A stretch of 64,000 nucleotides of DNA from Nocardia brasiliensis (GCF_011801125.1 NZ_CP046171.1:558001-622000); one strand, 5' to 3'. Counted from the first letter of the stretch, positions 45,639-57,539 are shown. The notes: a model not told the origin generated them from the sequence alone. A program made the numbers and translations.

Positions 45639-47339
45639 TCAGGCCTCGGCGCCGGTCTGCGCGGGTTGTTCGGACTTCTTGGCCACGATGTCGAGCACCG
45701 CGAGATAGCCGTAGGTGATGGCGGGGCCGATGGTCGCGCCGGGCCCGGCGTAGGTGTGGCCCATCACCGGGGTCGAGCAGTTGCCCGAGGCATACAGTCC
45801 GGCGATCGCGGTGCCGTCCTCGCGCAGCACCCGGCCCGCGGTATCGGCGACCAGGCCGCCCTTGGTGCCCAGGTCGCCGGGCACGATCTTGGCGGCATAG
45901 AACGGGCCTTGCACCAGGGCGGCCAGGCACGGGTTCGGCTTCACCGTCGGATCGCCGTAGTAGCGGTCGTAGTGGCTGTCGCCGCGGCCGAAGTCGATGT
46001 CCTTGCCGGTCTCGGCGAAGGTGTTGAACCGGGCGACCGTCGCCGCGAGATCGCTCGACGGCACACCGATCCTGGTGGCCAGCTCCTCGATCGTGTCCGC
46101 CTTGACGATGTTGTCGTTCTCCAGCCAGCGCGACGGAAAGCGCTGGCCGGGCTGCAATCCGGCGAAGATGTAGCGGTTGCGGTACCGCTGGTCGAAGACG
46201 AGCCAGGCCGGGATGTTCGCACCAGGACCCTCGCCCTGCCCGTACTTGCCGCCGTACATGGTGTGCACGGCCTCGACGTAGGGCGCGGACTCGTTGCCGA
46301 AGCGCTTGCCCGCGCTGTTGACCATGATGGTGCCGGGCAGGTTGCGTTCGGCCAGTGCGAACCACGGCCGTCCGCCCTTGAAGATCGTCGGGCCCCACCA
46401 GGCGTCCTCCATGAAGCCGACATCGCCGCCAACGGCCATGCCCGCGACGATGCCGTCGCCGGTGTTGGCGGCCGCGCCGGTGGTCCACTCGGTGGTGATC
46501 GGCTGGCGCTGATACTTGGTGCGCAGTTCGGCGTTGTGCTCGAAACCGCCGCTGCCGAGCACGACGCCGTAGCGCGCGCCGATGGTGACCGGCTTGCCCT
46601 CGTGCTCGGCCTCGACGCCGGTGACCACGCCGTCCCGCACCACGAGCCCGGTCATCGGGGTGTTGAGCAGCACGGGTACCTGCGCGTCGAGCAGACCCTT
46701 GCGCATGGCGGCGATGATCGCCTGTCCCATGCCGAGGATGTGCTTGCCGGTGAGCTTGGCCCAGTACGTGCGCGCGCCCACCCGCATGGCGCGCAGCATG
46801 CCCTTGGGATGCCTGCGGATCAGGTTGAGCCGGACGAAGTCGGCCTGCATGACGACCACATTCAGCGGCGCCTTCGCGTACGGCGGTTCCAGGTTGGCCA
46901 GTTCCGGGCCGAGCACCTTGGCATTGAACGGGGTGGGCTCGCAGGAGCGGCCCTCGCCGAGGCCACCGGGCGCCTCGGGGTAGTAGTCGGAGTAGCCGGG
47001 CACCCACTTCATCTTCAGCGGGGTGTGGTCGAGGACGAAGTCGAATGCCTCCGCGCCCCGATCGATATAGGTGTCGATGCGCTCCTTCGGCACCACGTTC
47101 CCGATGATGCTGTGCAGGTAGTCGCGGGCCACCTCGCGGTCGTCGGGCCGGCCGGACGCGAGCAGCGCCTTGTTGCCGGGGATCCAGACGCCACCGCCGG
47201 AGCGCGCGGTCGACCCGCCGTAGTGCGCGGCCTTCTCGATGAGTACCACGCTGAGCCCGTGGTGGGCGGCGGTCAGGGCGGCGGTCATGCCCGCGGCGCC
47301 GCTGCCGACCACGACCACGTCGTATTCCCGATCAATCAT
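45639..47339 (-). CDS. kstD: 3-ketosteroid delta-1-dehydrogenase
   Basis: 566 residues. The FAD-binding loop VVVGSGAAGMTAALTAA starts at residue 9, followed by GGSTARSGGGVWIPGN; catalytic-domain motifs GVWIPGN, TYWAKLTGKHILGMGQ and the C-terminal HTYAGPGATIGPAITYGY follow Mtb KstD (Rv3537). It introduces the C1-C2 double bond in ring A. The start at 47339 lies one base from a KstR box whose minus-strand sequence TATAAC is also a good -10, so repressor binding would block the polymerase. ChsH3-like gene follows in the same operon. Confidence 0.95.
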   Translation of the reverse strand: MIDREYDVVVVGSGAAGMTAALTAAHHGLSVVLIEKAAHYGGSTARSGGGVWIPGNKALLASGRPDDREVARDYLHSIIGNVVPKERIDTYIDRGAEAFDFVLDHTPLKMKWVPGYSDYYPEAPGGLGEGRSCEPTPFNAKVLGPELANLEPPYAKAPLNVVVMQADFVRLNLIRRHPKGMLRAMRVGARTYWAKLTGKHILGMGQAIIAAMRKGLLDAQVPVLLNTPMTGLVVRDGVVTGVEAEHEGKPVTIGARYGVVLGSGGFEHNAELRTKYQRQPITTEWTTGAAANTGDGIVAGMAVGGDVGFMEDAWWGPTIFKGGRPWFALAERNLPGTIMVNSAGKRFGNESAPYVEAVHTMYGGKYGQGEGPGANIPAWLVFDQRYRNRYIFAGLQPGQRFPSRWLENDNIVKADTIEELATRIGVPSSDLAATVARFNTFAETGKDIDFGRGDSHYDRYYGDPTVKPNPCLAALVQGPFYAAKIVPGDLGTKGGLVADTAGRVLREDGTAIAGLYASGNCSTPVMGHTYAGPGATIGPAITYGYLAVLDIVAKKSEQPAQTGAEA

Positions 47340-47340
47340 G

Positions 47341-47354
47341 TAGAACACGTTATA
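47341..47354. promoter_or_regulatory. KstR operator at kstD start
   Basis: TAGAACACGTTATA matches TnnAACnnGTTnnA fully. On the minus strand its TATAAC serves as the kstD -10, 9 nt before the ATG. Confidence 0.85.
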
Positions 47355-47418
47355 GAGTGGTCGTGCAGTTGGTCTATATTTATGTGGCAGAAGACCCACT
47401 CGGCGTCCAATATGTCGA

Positions 47419-47432
47419 GGAAACTCGTTTCA
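47419..47432. promoter_or_regulatory. Second KstR-like box before flavoprotein gene
   Basis: GGAAACTCGTTTCA keeps the AACnnGTT core and inner palindrome GAAACTCGTTTC; only the first base differs from the consensus. It is 22 bp before the flavoprotein start. Confidence 0.5.
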
Positions 47433-47454
47433 GTTTTAGGCCGGAGTGAAGTAC

Positions 47455-49080
47455 ATGGGGTTCGATTGGGACCTGGTAGCCGACGTGGTCGTCGTCGGCT
47501 TCGGCGCGGCCGGAGCCGCGGCCGCGCTGGAGGCCGCCGCCGACGGTGCGCAAGTGCTGGCACTGGACCGTTTCGCGGGCGGTGGCGCCTCGGCACTGTC
47601 CGGCGGCATCATCTACGCGGGCGGCGGGACATCGGTGCAGCAGGCGGCCGGTGTGGCCGACACACCGGAGGCGATGCTCGCCTACCTGGAGCGCGAGGTC
47701 GGCGACGCGGTGTCGCCGGAGACCCTGCGCCGGTTCGTCGCGCAGAGCCCGGCGATGATCGAGTGGTTGCGCGGGCATGGCGTTCCGTTCGAGGCGTCGC
47801 TGTGCCCGTACAAGACGTCCTACCCGAACGACAGCTACTACCTGTACTACTCGGGCAGCGAGATCTCCGGTGCGTTCCGGGACATCCCGGCGGCGCAGCG
47901 CGGGCATCGAGTCAAGGGCAAGGGTACCTCCGGCAAGCAGCTGACGGGGCCGCTCTCGGCCGCGGCGTCCCGGCTCGGTGTCCGGGTCGAAACCCTGACG
48001 CAGGCAACAAGACTGATCCTCGACGACGCGGGCACGGTGATCGGCGTGCAATGTCGCACGCTGCGTGACGCGCCGGGCCGGGTGCGCGACCGCTACACCC
48101 GGATGGCGCGGATCGCGGCCAAGCCCGGCATCTACTACCCGCCGCTGCGTGCGGCACTGGAACGGCGGCTGCTGCGGCTCGATCGCCGGTACGGCAGCAC
48201 GATTCGCGTGCTCGCCCGGCGCGGTGTGGTGCTCAGCGCCGGTGGCTTCATCGCGAACCGGGCGATGGTGCGCGAATACGCGCCCGCGTACCGCGGCGGA
48301 CTCGCGCTCGGCACCACCGGCGACGACGGCAGCGGCATCCTGCTCGCCCAGCAGGCGGGCGCGGCCACCGACCGGATGGGCAACGTCTCGGCGTGGCGAT
48401 TCCTGTTGCCGCCCAGCGTGTTCACCGGCGCGCTGCTGGTCGACGCGGCCGGGCGCCGGGTGATCGACGAGACCAGATACGGCGCGGCGGTGGGGCAGGC
48501 GCTCATCGCCGAGCACGACGGCAAAGGCTGGCTGCTCGCCGACGACGCGCTGATGCGGACCGCGATCGCTCAGATCGGCAAGCAGGGCGCATGGTTCCAG
48601 CGTGCCCAATTCGAGGCGATGCGGCGCGGCGCGATCCGCGGTGCGACGCTGGAAACCGTTGCCGCCGAGGCGGGGATCGACGCCGCGGGCTTGCGCGCCA
48701 CGGTCGCCGCGCACAACGCCGCGATCGAGCTGGGCGCACCCGACCCGGTCGGCAAGCCCGCCGAGTTCACCGAACCGGTCCGCACCGGGCCGTACTGGCT
48801 GTTGGATGTGGGCATCAAACCGAGCCTGACCAATCCGTGCCCGATGCTCACGCTCGGCGGCGTTGTCGTGGACGAGCACACCGGCGCGGTCAAATCGACT
48901 GCCGGAACGGATATTCCGGGTCTCTACGCGGCCGGACGGACTGCGGTCGGGATCTGCTCGCAGTCCTATGTCAGCGGATTGTCGCTGGCCGACTGCATCT
49001 TCTCCGGACGACGCGCAGGCGGGGCCGCCGCGGGCGTGCACGTCCCGGCGTCCGATCAAGCAACAGCGGAAGGAAACTAG
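47455..49080 (+). CDS. KstD-family FAD-dependent dehydrogenase, possibly delta-4-(5-alpha)-type
   Basis: 541 residues. The FAD loop VVVVGFGAAGAAAALEAAAD is followed by FAGGGASALSGGIIYAGGG, a version of the KstD/fumarate reductase loop seen in 3-ketosteroid-delta-4-(5-alpha)-dehydrogenases and Rv1817-like flavoproteins; TSYPNDSYYLYYSGSE and the C-terminal TAVGICSQSYVSGLSLADCI also belong to that group. The true substrate is not certain. The start at ATG 47455 has GGAG 8 nt upstream; a GTG lies 9 nt before. It heads the hsaEGF run and is divergent from kstD, with KstR boxes between. In Mtb, no such gene lies between kstD and hsaE. Confidence 0.87.
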   Translation: MGFDWDLVADVVVVGFGAAGAAAALEAAADGAQVLALDRFAGGGASALSGGIIYAGGGTSVQQAAGVADTPEAMLAYLEREVGDAVSPETLRRFVAQSPAMIEWLRGHGVPFEASLCPYKTSYPNDSYYLYYSGSEISGAFRDIPAAQRGHRVKGKGTSGKQLTGPLSAAASRLGVRVETLTQATRLILDDAGTVIGVQCRTLRDAPGRVRDRYTRMARIAAKPGIYYPPLRAALERRLLRLDRRYGSTIRVLARRGVVLSAGGFIANRAMVREYAPAYRGGLALGTTGDDGSGILLAQQAGAATDRMGNVSAWRFLLPPSVFTGALLVDAAGRRVIDETRYGAAVGQALIAEHDGKGWLLADDALMRTAIAQIGKQGAWFQRAQFEAMRRGAIRGATLETVAAEAGIDAAGLRATVAAHNAAIELGAPDPVGKPAEFTEPVRTGPYWLLDVGIKPSLTNPCPMLTLGGVVVDEHTGAVKSTAGTDIPGLYAAGRTAVGICSQSYVSGLSLADCIFSGRRAGGAAAGVHVPASDQATAEGN

Positions 49081-49081
49081 C

Positions 49082-49867
49082 GTGCTGTCCGACGCGGTAC
49101 GAACCGAACTCGCCGACGAACTCGAGCGGGCCGAACGCGACCGGGTGCCGATCGACCCGCTGGTCAGCCGGTATCCGGACATCGACGTGGTCGACGCCTA
49201 TGAGATCCAGCTGATCAACATCCGGCGCAGGCTCGACACCGGGGCACGGGTGGTCGGCCACAAGGTCGGCCTCTCGTCCGAGGCGATGCAGCAGATGATG
49301 GGCGTCGACGAACCCGACTACGGCCACCTGCTCGCGGAAATGGAAGTCTACGAGGACGTTCCGGTCGAGGCGGGCCGCTATCTGTTCCCGAGGGTCGAGG
49401 TCGAGGTCGGCTTCGTGCTCGGGGCCGACCTGCCCGGTGCGGACTGCACCGAGGCCGACGTGCTCGCCGCGACCGTCGCGTTCGCACCCGCCATCGAGCT
49501 GATCGACTCGCGGATCAAGGACTGGAACATCGGGCTGATGGACACCATCTCCGACAACGCGTCCTCCGCGGGCTACGTGCTCGGCCCGCAGCGGGTCGCG
49601 CCGCAGGACATCGACATCAAGACCATCGACGCGGTGCTCACCCGCAACGGCGAGACGGTGGCCGAGGGGCGCAGCGATGCCGTGCTCGGCGATCCGGTGA
49701 TCGCCGTGGCGTGGCTGGCACGAAAGGTGGCGAGCTTCGGGGTCCGGCTGAAAGCAGGCGACATCGTGCTGCCCGGATCATGCACCCGCGCCATCGATGC
49801 CAGGCCGGGCGACGCATTCCATGCCGAGTTCGCCGGGCTCGGTTCTGTCCGTTTGCAATTCATTTAG
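49082..49867 (+). CDS. hsaE: 2-hydroxyhexa-2,4-dienoate hydratase
   Basis: 261 residues, the Mtb HsaE (Rv3536c) length. [38 protein letters not shown] and [12 protein letters not shown] carry the metal-binding Glu residues of the MhpD/DmpE fold. It hydrates the ring-A dienoate to 4-hydroxy-2-oxohexanoate. The GTG start follows the preceding stop by 1 bp. The gene order hsaE-hsaG-hsaF is conserved. Confidence 0.95.
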   Translation: MLSDAVRTELADELERAERDRVPIDPLVSRYPDIDVVDAYEIQLINIRRRLDTGARVVGHKVGLSSEAMQQMMGVDEPDYGHLLAEMEVYEDVPVEAGRYLFPRVEVEVGFVLGADLPGADCTEADVLAATVAFAPAIELIDSRIKDWNIGLMDTISDNASSAGYVLGPQRVAPQDIDIKTIDAVLTRNGETVAEGRSDAVLGDPVIAVAWLARKVASFGVRLKAGDIVLPGSCTRAIDARPGDAFHAEFAGLGSVRLQFI

Positions 49868-49877
49868 GAGGCCAGTG

Positions 49878-50789
49878 GTGTCCGAGACTGGGACCGTCAC
49901 CGCCGCGATCGTCGGGTCCGGCAACATCAGTACCGATCTGCTCTACAAGCTGCTGCGCTCGACCACCATCGAGCCGCGGTGGATGATCGGAATCGACCCG
50001 GACAGTGAGGGTTTGAAGCGAGCGAGGGGACTCGGCCTGGAAACCTCGGCCGACGGCGTCGACTGGCTGCTCGGGCAGTCCGAACTGCCCGAGCTGATCT
50101 TCGAGGCCACCTCCGCCTACGTGCACCGTGCGGCCGCTCCGCGCTACGCCGAGGCCGGTATCCGCGCGGTGGATCTCACCCCCGCCGCCGTCGGCCCGGC
50201 GGTGGTGCCGCCGGTGAACCTCGGCGCGAATCTGGACGCGCCCAATGTCAACATGATCACCTGCGGTGGCCAGGCCACCATTCCGATCGTCGCGGCCGTT
50301 TCCCGGGTGGTGCCGGTGCCCTACGCCGAGATCGTCGCGTCGGTGTCCTCGGTGTCCGCCGGTCCTGGCACCCGGGCCAATATCGACGAGTTCACCAAGA
50401 CCACCAGTCGCGGGGTCGAGACCATCGGCGGCGCGCAGCGCGGCAAGGCCATCATCATCCTGAACCCGGCAGAGCCGCCGATGATCATGCGCGACACCAT
50501 CTTCTGTGCCATCCCCGAGGATGCCGACACCGCGGCGGTCACCGAATCGATCCAGCGCATGGTCGCCGACATCCAGCAGTACGTGCCCGGCTACCGGCTG
50601 CTCAACGACCCGCAATTCGATCCGCCCTCGGTGGTTTCCGGTGGTATGGCGAAGGTTTCGGTGTTCGTCGAGGTCGAAGGCGCGGGCGACTTCCTGCCGC
50701 CCTACGCGGGCAACCTCGACATCATGACCGCCGCCGCGACCAGGGTCGGCGAGGTACTGGCCGGCCAAGTCCTCGCGGCCCGGGTGTAA
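49878..50789 (+). CDS. hsaG: Propionaldehyde/acetaldehyde dehydrogenase (CoA-acylating)
   Basis: 303 residues. The NAD-binding loop [18 protein letters not shown] is followed by the catalytic Cys in [14 protein letters not shown], and [20 protein letters not shown]. It converts propanal from HsaF to propionyl-CoA, normally channelled within an HsaF-HsaG complex. GTG 49878 is chosen since AGGAGG lies 6 nt before it; a GTG one codon earlier is too close. Confidence 0.95.
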   Translation: MSETGTVTAAIVGSGNISTDLLYKLLRSTTIEPRWMIGIDPDSEGLKRARGLGLETSADGVDWLLGQSELPELIFEATSAYVHRAAAPRYAEAGIRAVDLTPAAVGPAVVPPVNLGANLDAPNVNMITCGGQATIPIVAAVSRVVPVPYAEIVASVSSVSAGPGTRANIDEFTKTTSRGVETIGGAQRGKAIIILNPAEPPMIMRDTIFCAIPEDADTAAVTESIQRMVADIQQYVPGYRLLNDPQFDPPSVVSGGMAKVSVFVEVEGAGDFLPPYAGNLDIMTAAATRVGEVLAGQVLAARV

Positions 50790-50800
50790 GGAGCGAAAAC

Positions 50801-51838
50801 ATGGGCTACTCAGCAGAACTCGATATCCGCGTCACCGACACCTCGCTGCGTGACGGCTCGCATCACAAGCGGCACCAGTTCACCGCCACAGAGGTCCGCG
50901 ACATCGTCGCCGCCCTGGACGGCGCCGGCGTGCCGGTCATCGAGGTTACCCACGGTGACGGTCTCGGCGGCTCGTCGTTCAACTACGGCTTCTCCAAAAC
51001 GCCTGAGCAGGAACTGATCACGATCGCCGCCGAGACGGCGAAGCAGGCCAAGATCGCGGTCCTGATGCTGCCCGGCGTCGGGGTCAAGGAAGACATCAAG
51101 ATCTCCCAGGACAACGGGGCATCGATCTGCCGGATCGCCACCCACTGCACCGAGGCCGACGTCTCCATCCAGCATTTCGGGCTGGCCAGGGAGCTCGGCC
51201 TGGAAACCGTCGGGTTCCTGATGATGTCGCACTCGCAGCCGCCGGAGGTGCTGGCCAAGCAGGCGCGCATCATGGCCGACGCGGGGTGCCAGTGCGTCTA
51301 CGTCGTGGACTCCGCCGGCGCGCTGGTCCTGGATCAGGTCACCGACCGGGTCGCCGCGCTCGTCGCCGAACTCGGCAACGACGCCCAGGTCGGCTTCCAC
51401 GGTCACGAGAACCTCGACCTCGCCGTCGCCAACTCGATCTACGCGATCCGTGCGGGTGCCACTCAGATCGACGGCAGCGCGCGGCGTTTCGGCGCGGGCG
51501 CGGGTAATACGCCGGTCGAGGCGCTGGTCGGGGTGTGCGACAAGCTCGACATCAGCACCGGCATCGACTTCTTCGCGATCGCCGACGCCGCCGAAGACGT
51601 GGTGCGTCCAGCCATGCCGCAGGAGTGCCTGCTCGACCGCTCCTCGCTGATGATGGGCTACGCGGGCGTCTACTCCAGCTTCCTCAAGCACGCCGAGCGC
51701 CAGGCCGAACGCTACGGCGTCTCCGCCGCGGAGATGCTCGTGCGGGCCGGCAAGCGGAAACTGGTTGGCGGCCAAGAAGATCAGCTGATCGACATCGCTC
51801 TAGAGTTGCAGCGCGAGCAGACAGCCGTCTCCGCCTGA
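50801..51838 (+). CDS. hsaF: 4-hydroxy-2-oxohexanoate aldolase
   Basis: 345 residues. The TIM-barrel start [20 protein letters not shown] contains the metal-binding Asp and catalytic Arg/His of the DmpG family; [20 protein letters not shown] holds the metal-binding histidines, and the C-terminal DmpG communication domain follows. It cleaves the hydroxy-oxo acid to pyruvate and propanal. Last gene of the run, 11 bp after hsaG, with a terminator 14 bp downstream. Confidence 0.95.
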   Translation: MGYSAELDIRVTDTSLRDGSHHKRHQFTATEVRDIVAALDGAGVPVIEVTHGDGLGGSSFNYGFSKTPEQELITIAAETAKQAKIAVLMLPGVGVKEDIKISQDNGASICRIATHCTEADVSIQHFGLARELGLETVGFLMMSHSQPPEVLAKQARIMADAGCQCVYVVDSAGALVLDQVTDRVAALVAELGNDAQVGFHGHENLDLAVANSIYAIRAGATQIDGSARRFGAGAGNTPVEALVGVCDKLDISTGIDFFAIADAAEDVVRPAMPQECLLDRSSLMMGYAGVYSSFLKHAERQAERYGVSAAEMLVRAGKRKLVGGQEDQLIDIALELQREQTAVSA

Positions 51839-51851
51839 CCCGTGCGCAACG

Positions 51852-51887
51852 GGCCGCGGCCGGTGCGACTAACCTGCCGCGGCCTTT
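51852..51887 (+). terminator. Terminator after hsaF
   Basis: GGCCGCGGC and GCCGCGGCC form a perfect 9-bp stem around a 15-nt loop, followed by TTT. Confidence 0.7.
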
Positions 51888-52111
51888 CCGCATGCGGCGG
51901 CCCGGCGACCGTCCGCCTGCGCGGCCGCGATCGCGGCGAACCCCGCGGCCCGCATCCGCCCGGCCTCGATCAACGCGTCCGCTTTCCCCACATTGATCCG
52001 CGACCAGGGACTCTTCGCCTGTCGCGCTCCAATCCTCCCCACATAGGTGCTTACCAAATGAGCACTTAAAGATCGGCGGACTACTTTTTCGAGCGCGGCG
52101 TACTCGAACAC
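51869..52111 (-). pseudogene. Remnant of a YdeI/OmpD-associated family gene
   Basis: An 80-codon minus-strand frame whose residues about 26-72 (RIGARQAKSPWSRINVGKAD, then LIEAGRMRAAGFAAIAAAQA) resemble the C-terminal part of YdeI/OmpD-associated proteins (typical version: SPWS-x-IN... LI-x-AGRM-x-PAG). The N-terminal two-thirds of the family domain is missing and the tail is cut by a stop. It fills most of the otherwise gene-free 313 bp between hsaF and hsaB and overlaps the hsaF terminator, so it looks like decayed DNA rather than a functional gene. Confidence 0.5.
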
Positions 52112-52151
52112 CGTGTCGTGGGGGCTGCGGGTGGCGCGAGGGTGCGCGGAC

Positions 52152-52718
52152 TTACAGCCAGGTGTCGAGGGTGGTGGTGGTCAGGAAGTGTTCGAGGTCG
52201 GCGCGCCAGGGGGCCGGGGTGGTCTTGTCGGGTTCGATGGCGGTGTACTGGCCGCGGTAGAAGAGCAGGGGGCGGCCGACGGCGGTGGCCTCGGCGAGGG
52301 CTTGGACCCGGCCGATGACGATGTAGTGGTCGCCGCCGTCGACGACGCGGTCCACCGTGCATTCGATGGTGGCCAGCGCGTCGTCGAGGACGGGGAGGGT
52401 GCGCTCGGAGGTGTGCCATGCTGCCCCCGCGAACTTGTCCGGTTCGCGGGAACCGAAGCGGGCGCACAATTCTCGCTGTTCTTCGGCCAGGACGTTCACG
52501 CAGAAGCTACCGGAGCGTTCGATGGCCGCCCACGAGCGTGAGGTCTTGGTCGGGCAGAACAGGACCAGGGGCGGGTCGAGGGAGAGGGCGGCGAAGGATT
52601 GGCAGGCGAAGCCGATCGGCGCCCCGGCCTCGTCGAAGGTGGTGATCACGGTGATGCCGGTGCAGAACTGACCGAGCACGTTCCGGAATTGCCTGCCGTC
52701 GATCTCGGATGCGGTCAT
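52152..52718 (-). CDS. hsaB: Flavin reductase of the 3-HSA monooxygenase
   Basis: 188 residues. FRNVLGQFCTGITVITTFDE, FACQSFAALSLDPPLVLFCP and the C-terminal HFLTTTTLDTWL follow Mtb HsaB (Rv3567c, 187 residues). It reduces FMN/FAD with NADH for HsaA. The start at 52718 is chosen on family length. An in-frame ATG at 52772 overlaps the hsaC stop (TAATG) and would add an 18-residue low-complexity extension; the coupling makes it a real alternative. Last gene of hsaADCB. Confidence 0.93.
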   Translation of the reverse strand: MTASEIDGRQFRNVLGQFCTGITVITTFDEAGAPIGFACQSFAALSLDPPLVLFCPTKTSRSWAAIERSGSFCVNVLAEEQRELCARFGSREPDKFAGAAWHTSERTLPVLDDALATIECTVDRVVDGGDHYIVIGRVQALAEATAVGRPLLFYRGQYTAIEPDKTTPAPWRADLEHFLTTTTLDTWL

Positions 52719-52771
52719 CGTCGCCTCGTCCTCTGTTCTGCCCGCCGCGCCTGCTGCCGTCCCCTCGCTCA

Positions 52772-55730
<2,959 letters not shown>

Positions 55731-55787
55731 CTCGGGACCTGCTCCTGCCTGGTCGATTGATAACCGGTAGTCATTTGCTTCTGAGAC

Positions 55788-55801
55788 TAGAACAGGTTCC
55801 T
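55788..55801. promoter_or_regulatory. KstR box near hsaA
   Basis: TAGAACAGGTTCCT has the AACnnGTT core and matches 13 of the consensus letters' positions except the final A. It lies 57 bp before hsaA. Confidence 0.7.
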
Positions 55802-55890
55802 ATTTATGTCGAGAACGGGTGTCGATCCCGCCGGAATGATGGACATGTGCAGGAAGTGACCCGAATCGCTGGCATGGAACGCGACATTTT

Positions 55891-55904
55891 TGTAACGTGT
55901 TCTA
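55891..55904. promoter_or_regulatory. KstR box near kshA
   Basis: TGTAACGTGTTCTA matches TnnAACnnGTTnnA fully and ends 23 bp before the kshA ATG, before the AGGAGGAGG ribosome site. Confidence 0.8.
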
Positions 55905-55927
55905 GTACAGAAGGAGGAGGAATCGCG

Positions 55928-57142
55928 ATGGCAGTTACCCCACAGGGGGGCGGTGCGAAGGTCCGGGAGCTAGACGTCGGCACCGCACCGTCCCGGTATG
56001 CGCGGGGTTGGCATTGCCTCGGCCTGGCCAAGACGTACCGCGACGGAAAGCCGCACGCGGTCAACGTTTTCGGTACCAAGCTGGTGATCTGGGCCGACAG
56101 CAACGATGAACTGCGCGTGCTCGATGCCTACTGCAGGCACATGGGTGGCGACTTGAGCATGGGCGAGGTCAAGGGTGACGACATCGCCTGCCCGTTCCAC
56201 GACTGGCGCTGGTCCGGCACGAACGGCAAGTGCACCGCGATCCCGTACGGCCGGCGGGTGCCGCCGCTGGCGCGGACCCGCAAATGGACCACGCTGGAAC
56301 GCAACGGCCAGCTGTTCGTCTGGCACGACGTCGAGGGCAATCAGCCGCCGCCGGAGGTGACGATCCCGCACATCGAGGGCCCCTACACCGACGCGGACGG
56401 CAACCCGACCGAGCAGCTCGACAGCGGGTGGACCGACTGGACCTGGAACTCGATGCTGATCGAGGGCGCCAACTGCCGCGAGATCATCGACAACGTGGTC
56501 GACATGGCGCACTTCTTCTACATCCACTTCGCCTTCCCGACCTACTTCAAGAACGTCTTCGAGGGGCATATCGCCACGCAGTTCCTGGAGACCAAGGGCA
56601 GGCCGGACATCGGGATGGCGTCCAAGTACGGCGGCGACACCCTGCTCAAGTCCGAGGCCTCGTACTTCGGGCCGTCCTACATGATCAATCCGCTGGTCAA
56701 CATCTACAGCGGGTACGAGGTCAAGAGCGTCCTGATCAACTGCCACTACCCGGTCACCCAGGATTCGTTCGTCCTGCAGTGGGGCATCACGCTGCAGAAG
56801 CCGCAGGGCGTCGAGGGCGAGATGGCCGACCGACTGGCCGCGAAGATGACCGAGGGCATCAGCGTCGGCTTCCTGCAGGACGTGGAGATCTGGAAGCACA
56901 AGTCCAAGGTCGACAACCCGCTGCTGTGCGAGGAAGACGGCCCGGTGTACCAGCTGCGTCGCTGGTACGACCAGTTCTATGTGGACGCGGCCGACGTCAC
57001 CGAGAAGATGACCCAGCGCTTCGAGTTCGAGGTGGATACCACCAAGGCGAACGAGGCGTGGGAGGCCGAGGTCGCGGAGAACCTGCGACGCAAGCGCGAG
57101 GCCGACGAGGCCGCGGGCACGCAGGCGGAGGCCGGGGTCTGA
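55928..57142 (+). CDS. kshA: 3-ketosteroid 9-alpha-monooxygenase oxygenase KshA
   Basis: 404 residues. The Rieske cluster ligands are Cys69, His71, Cys88 and His91 (CRHMGGDLSMG, ACPFHDW). The mononuclear iron site uses His195 and His200 in DMAHFFYIHF plus a later Asp. SRYARGWHCLGLAKTYRDG and EASYFGPSYMINPLVNIYSG follow Mtb KshA (Rv3526). It adds the 9-alpha hydroxyl that opens ring B. No kshB reductase gene is in the window. The start ATG 55928 has AGGAGGAGG upstream. The next gene overlaps the stop. Confidence 0.95.
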   Translation: MAVTPQGGGAKVRELDVGTAPSRYARGWHCLGLAKTYRDGKPHAVNVFGTKLVIWADSNDELRVLDAYCRHMGGDLSMGEVKGDDIACPFHDWRWSGTNGKCTAIPYGRRVPPLARTRKWTTLERNGQLFVWHDVEGNQPPPEVTIPHIEGPYTDADGNPTEQLDSGWTDWTWNSMLIEGANCREIIDNVVDMAHFFYIHFAFPTYFKNVFEGHIATQFLETKGRPDIGMASKYGGDTLLKSEASYFGPSYMINPLVNIYSGYEVKSVLINCHYPVTQDSFVLQWGITLQKPQGVEGEMADRLAAKMTEGISVGFLQDVEIWKHKSKVDNPLLCEEDGPVYQLRRWYDQFYVDAADVTEKMTQRFEFEVDTTKANEAWEAEVAENLRRKREADEAAGTQAEAGV

Positions 57143-57471
57143 TGGCCCGCTGGGCGAAAGCACCCGACTTCGCCGATCAGCCCGCTCGGCAGGCCGAAGT
57201 GCGCGCCCAGACGGTGGTCGACAAGCAGCGCTATCTGGAGCAGGGCCTGACACCGCTGCGGTGTCAGGCCTGCCAGAGTCAGGTGCTGGTGCGCAAGAGC
57301 AGCGCGCACCAGACCTCGGTCCAGTGGACCGAACCACCGCAGACGCACTGCCCGGTTTTCGCCGAGCTGTCCAAGAACGGGGCGCGACCCGGTCGTCCCG
57401 ACACCTGTGCCCAGCTGGAGAAGACCATCAAGTGGGCCGTCGACGAGGGTGTGCTCGAGGTGCCGGACTAG
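57142..57471 (+). CDS. Small cysteine-containing protein coupled to kshA (Rv3527-like position)
   Basis: 109 residues. Cys41 and Cys44 (LRCQACQSQ) with Cys70 (THCPVF) and Cys89 (DTCAQLE) suggest a zinc ribbon or small metal site; no other motif is recognised. Its ATG shares a base with the kshA stop, so it is translated with kshA and falls under the same KstR box. In Mtb, Rv3527 also follows kshA; similarity to it is inferred from position only. Possibly a KshA accessory protein. Not recognised beyond that. Confidence 0.85.
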   Translation: MARWAKAPDFADQPARQAEVRAQTVVDKQRYLEQGLTPLRCQACQSQVLVRKSSAHQTSVQWTEPPQTHCPVFAELSKNGARPGRPDTCAQLEKTIKWAVDEGVLEVPD

Positions 57472-57539
57472 GCCATCGCGGGTCCGTACCTAGTCCGTAC
57501 GCCGGAACCTGCTACACCGCAGCGCATTTCACCGCTGGG

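Noticed and set aside
45456..48068. Long plus-strand frame of 870 codons
   Set aside because: Mostly antisense to kstD and out of frame with the flavoprotein; composition of a shadow frame. Real genes here have matching motifs and ribosome sites.
52027..52075. Inverted repeat GTGCT/AGCAC before hsaB's end
   Set aside because: Only 5-6 bp stem, 9-nt loop, no T-run and no gene start beside it; probably chance within the decayed segment.
55755..55770. TGATAACCGGTAGTCA as a third KstR box between hsaA and kshA
   Set aside because: Core is AACCGGTA rather than AACnnGTT; the palindrome is imperfect and two better boxes lie close by.
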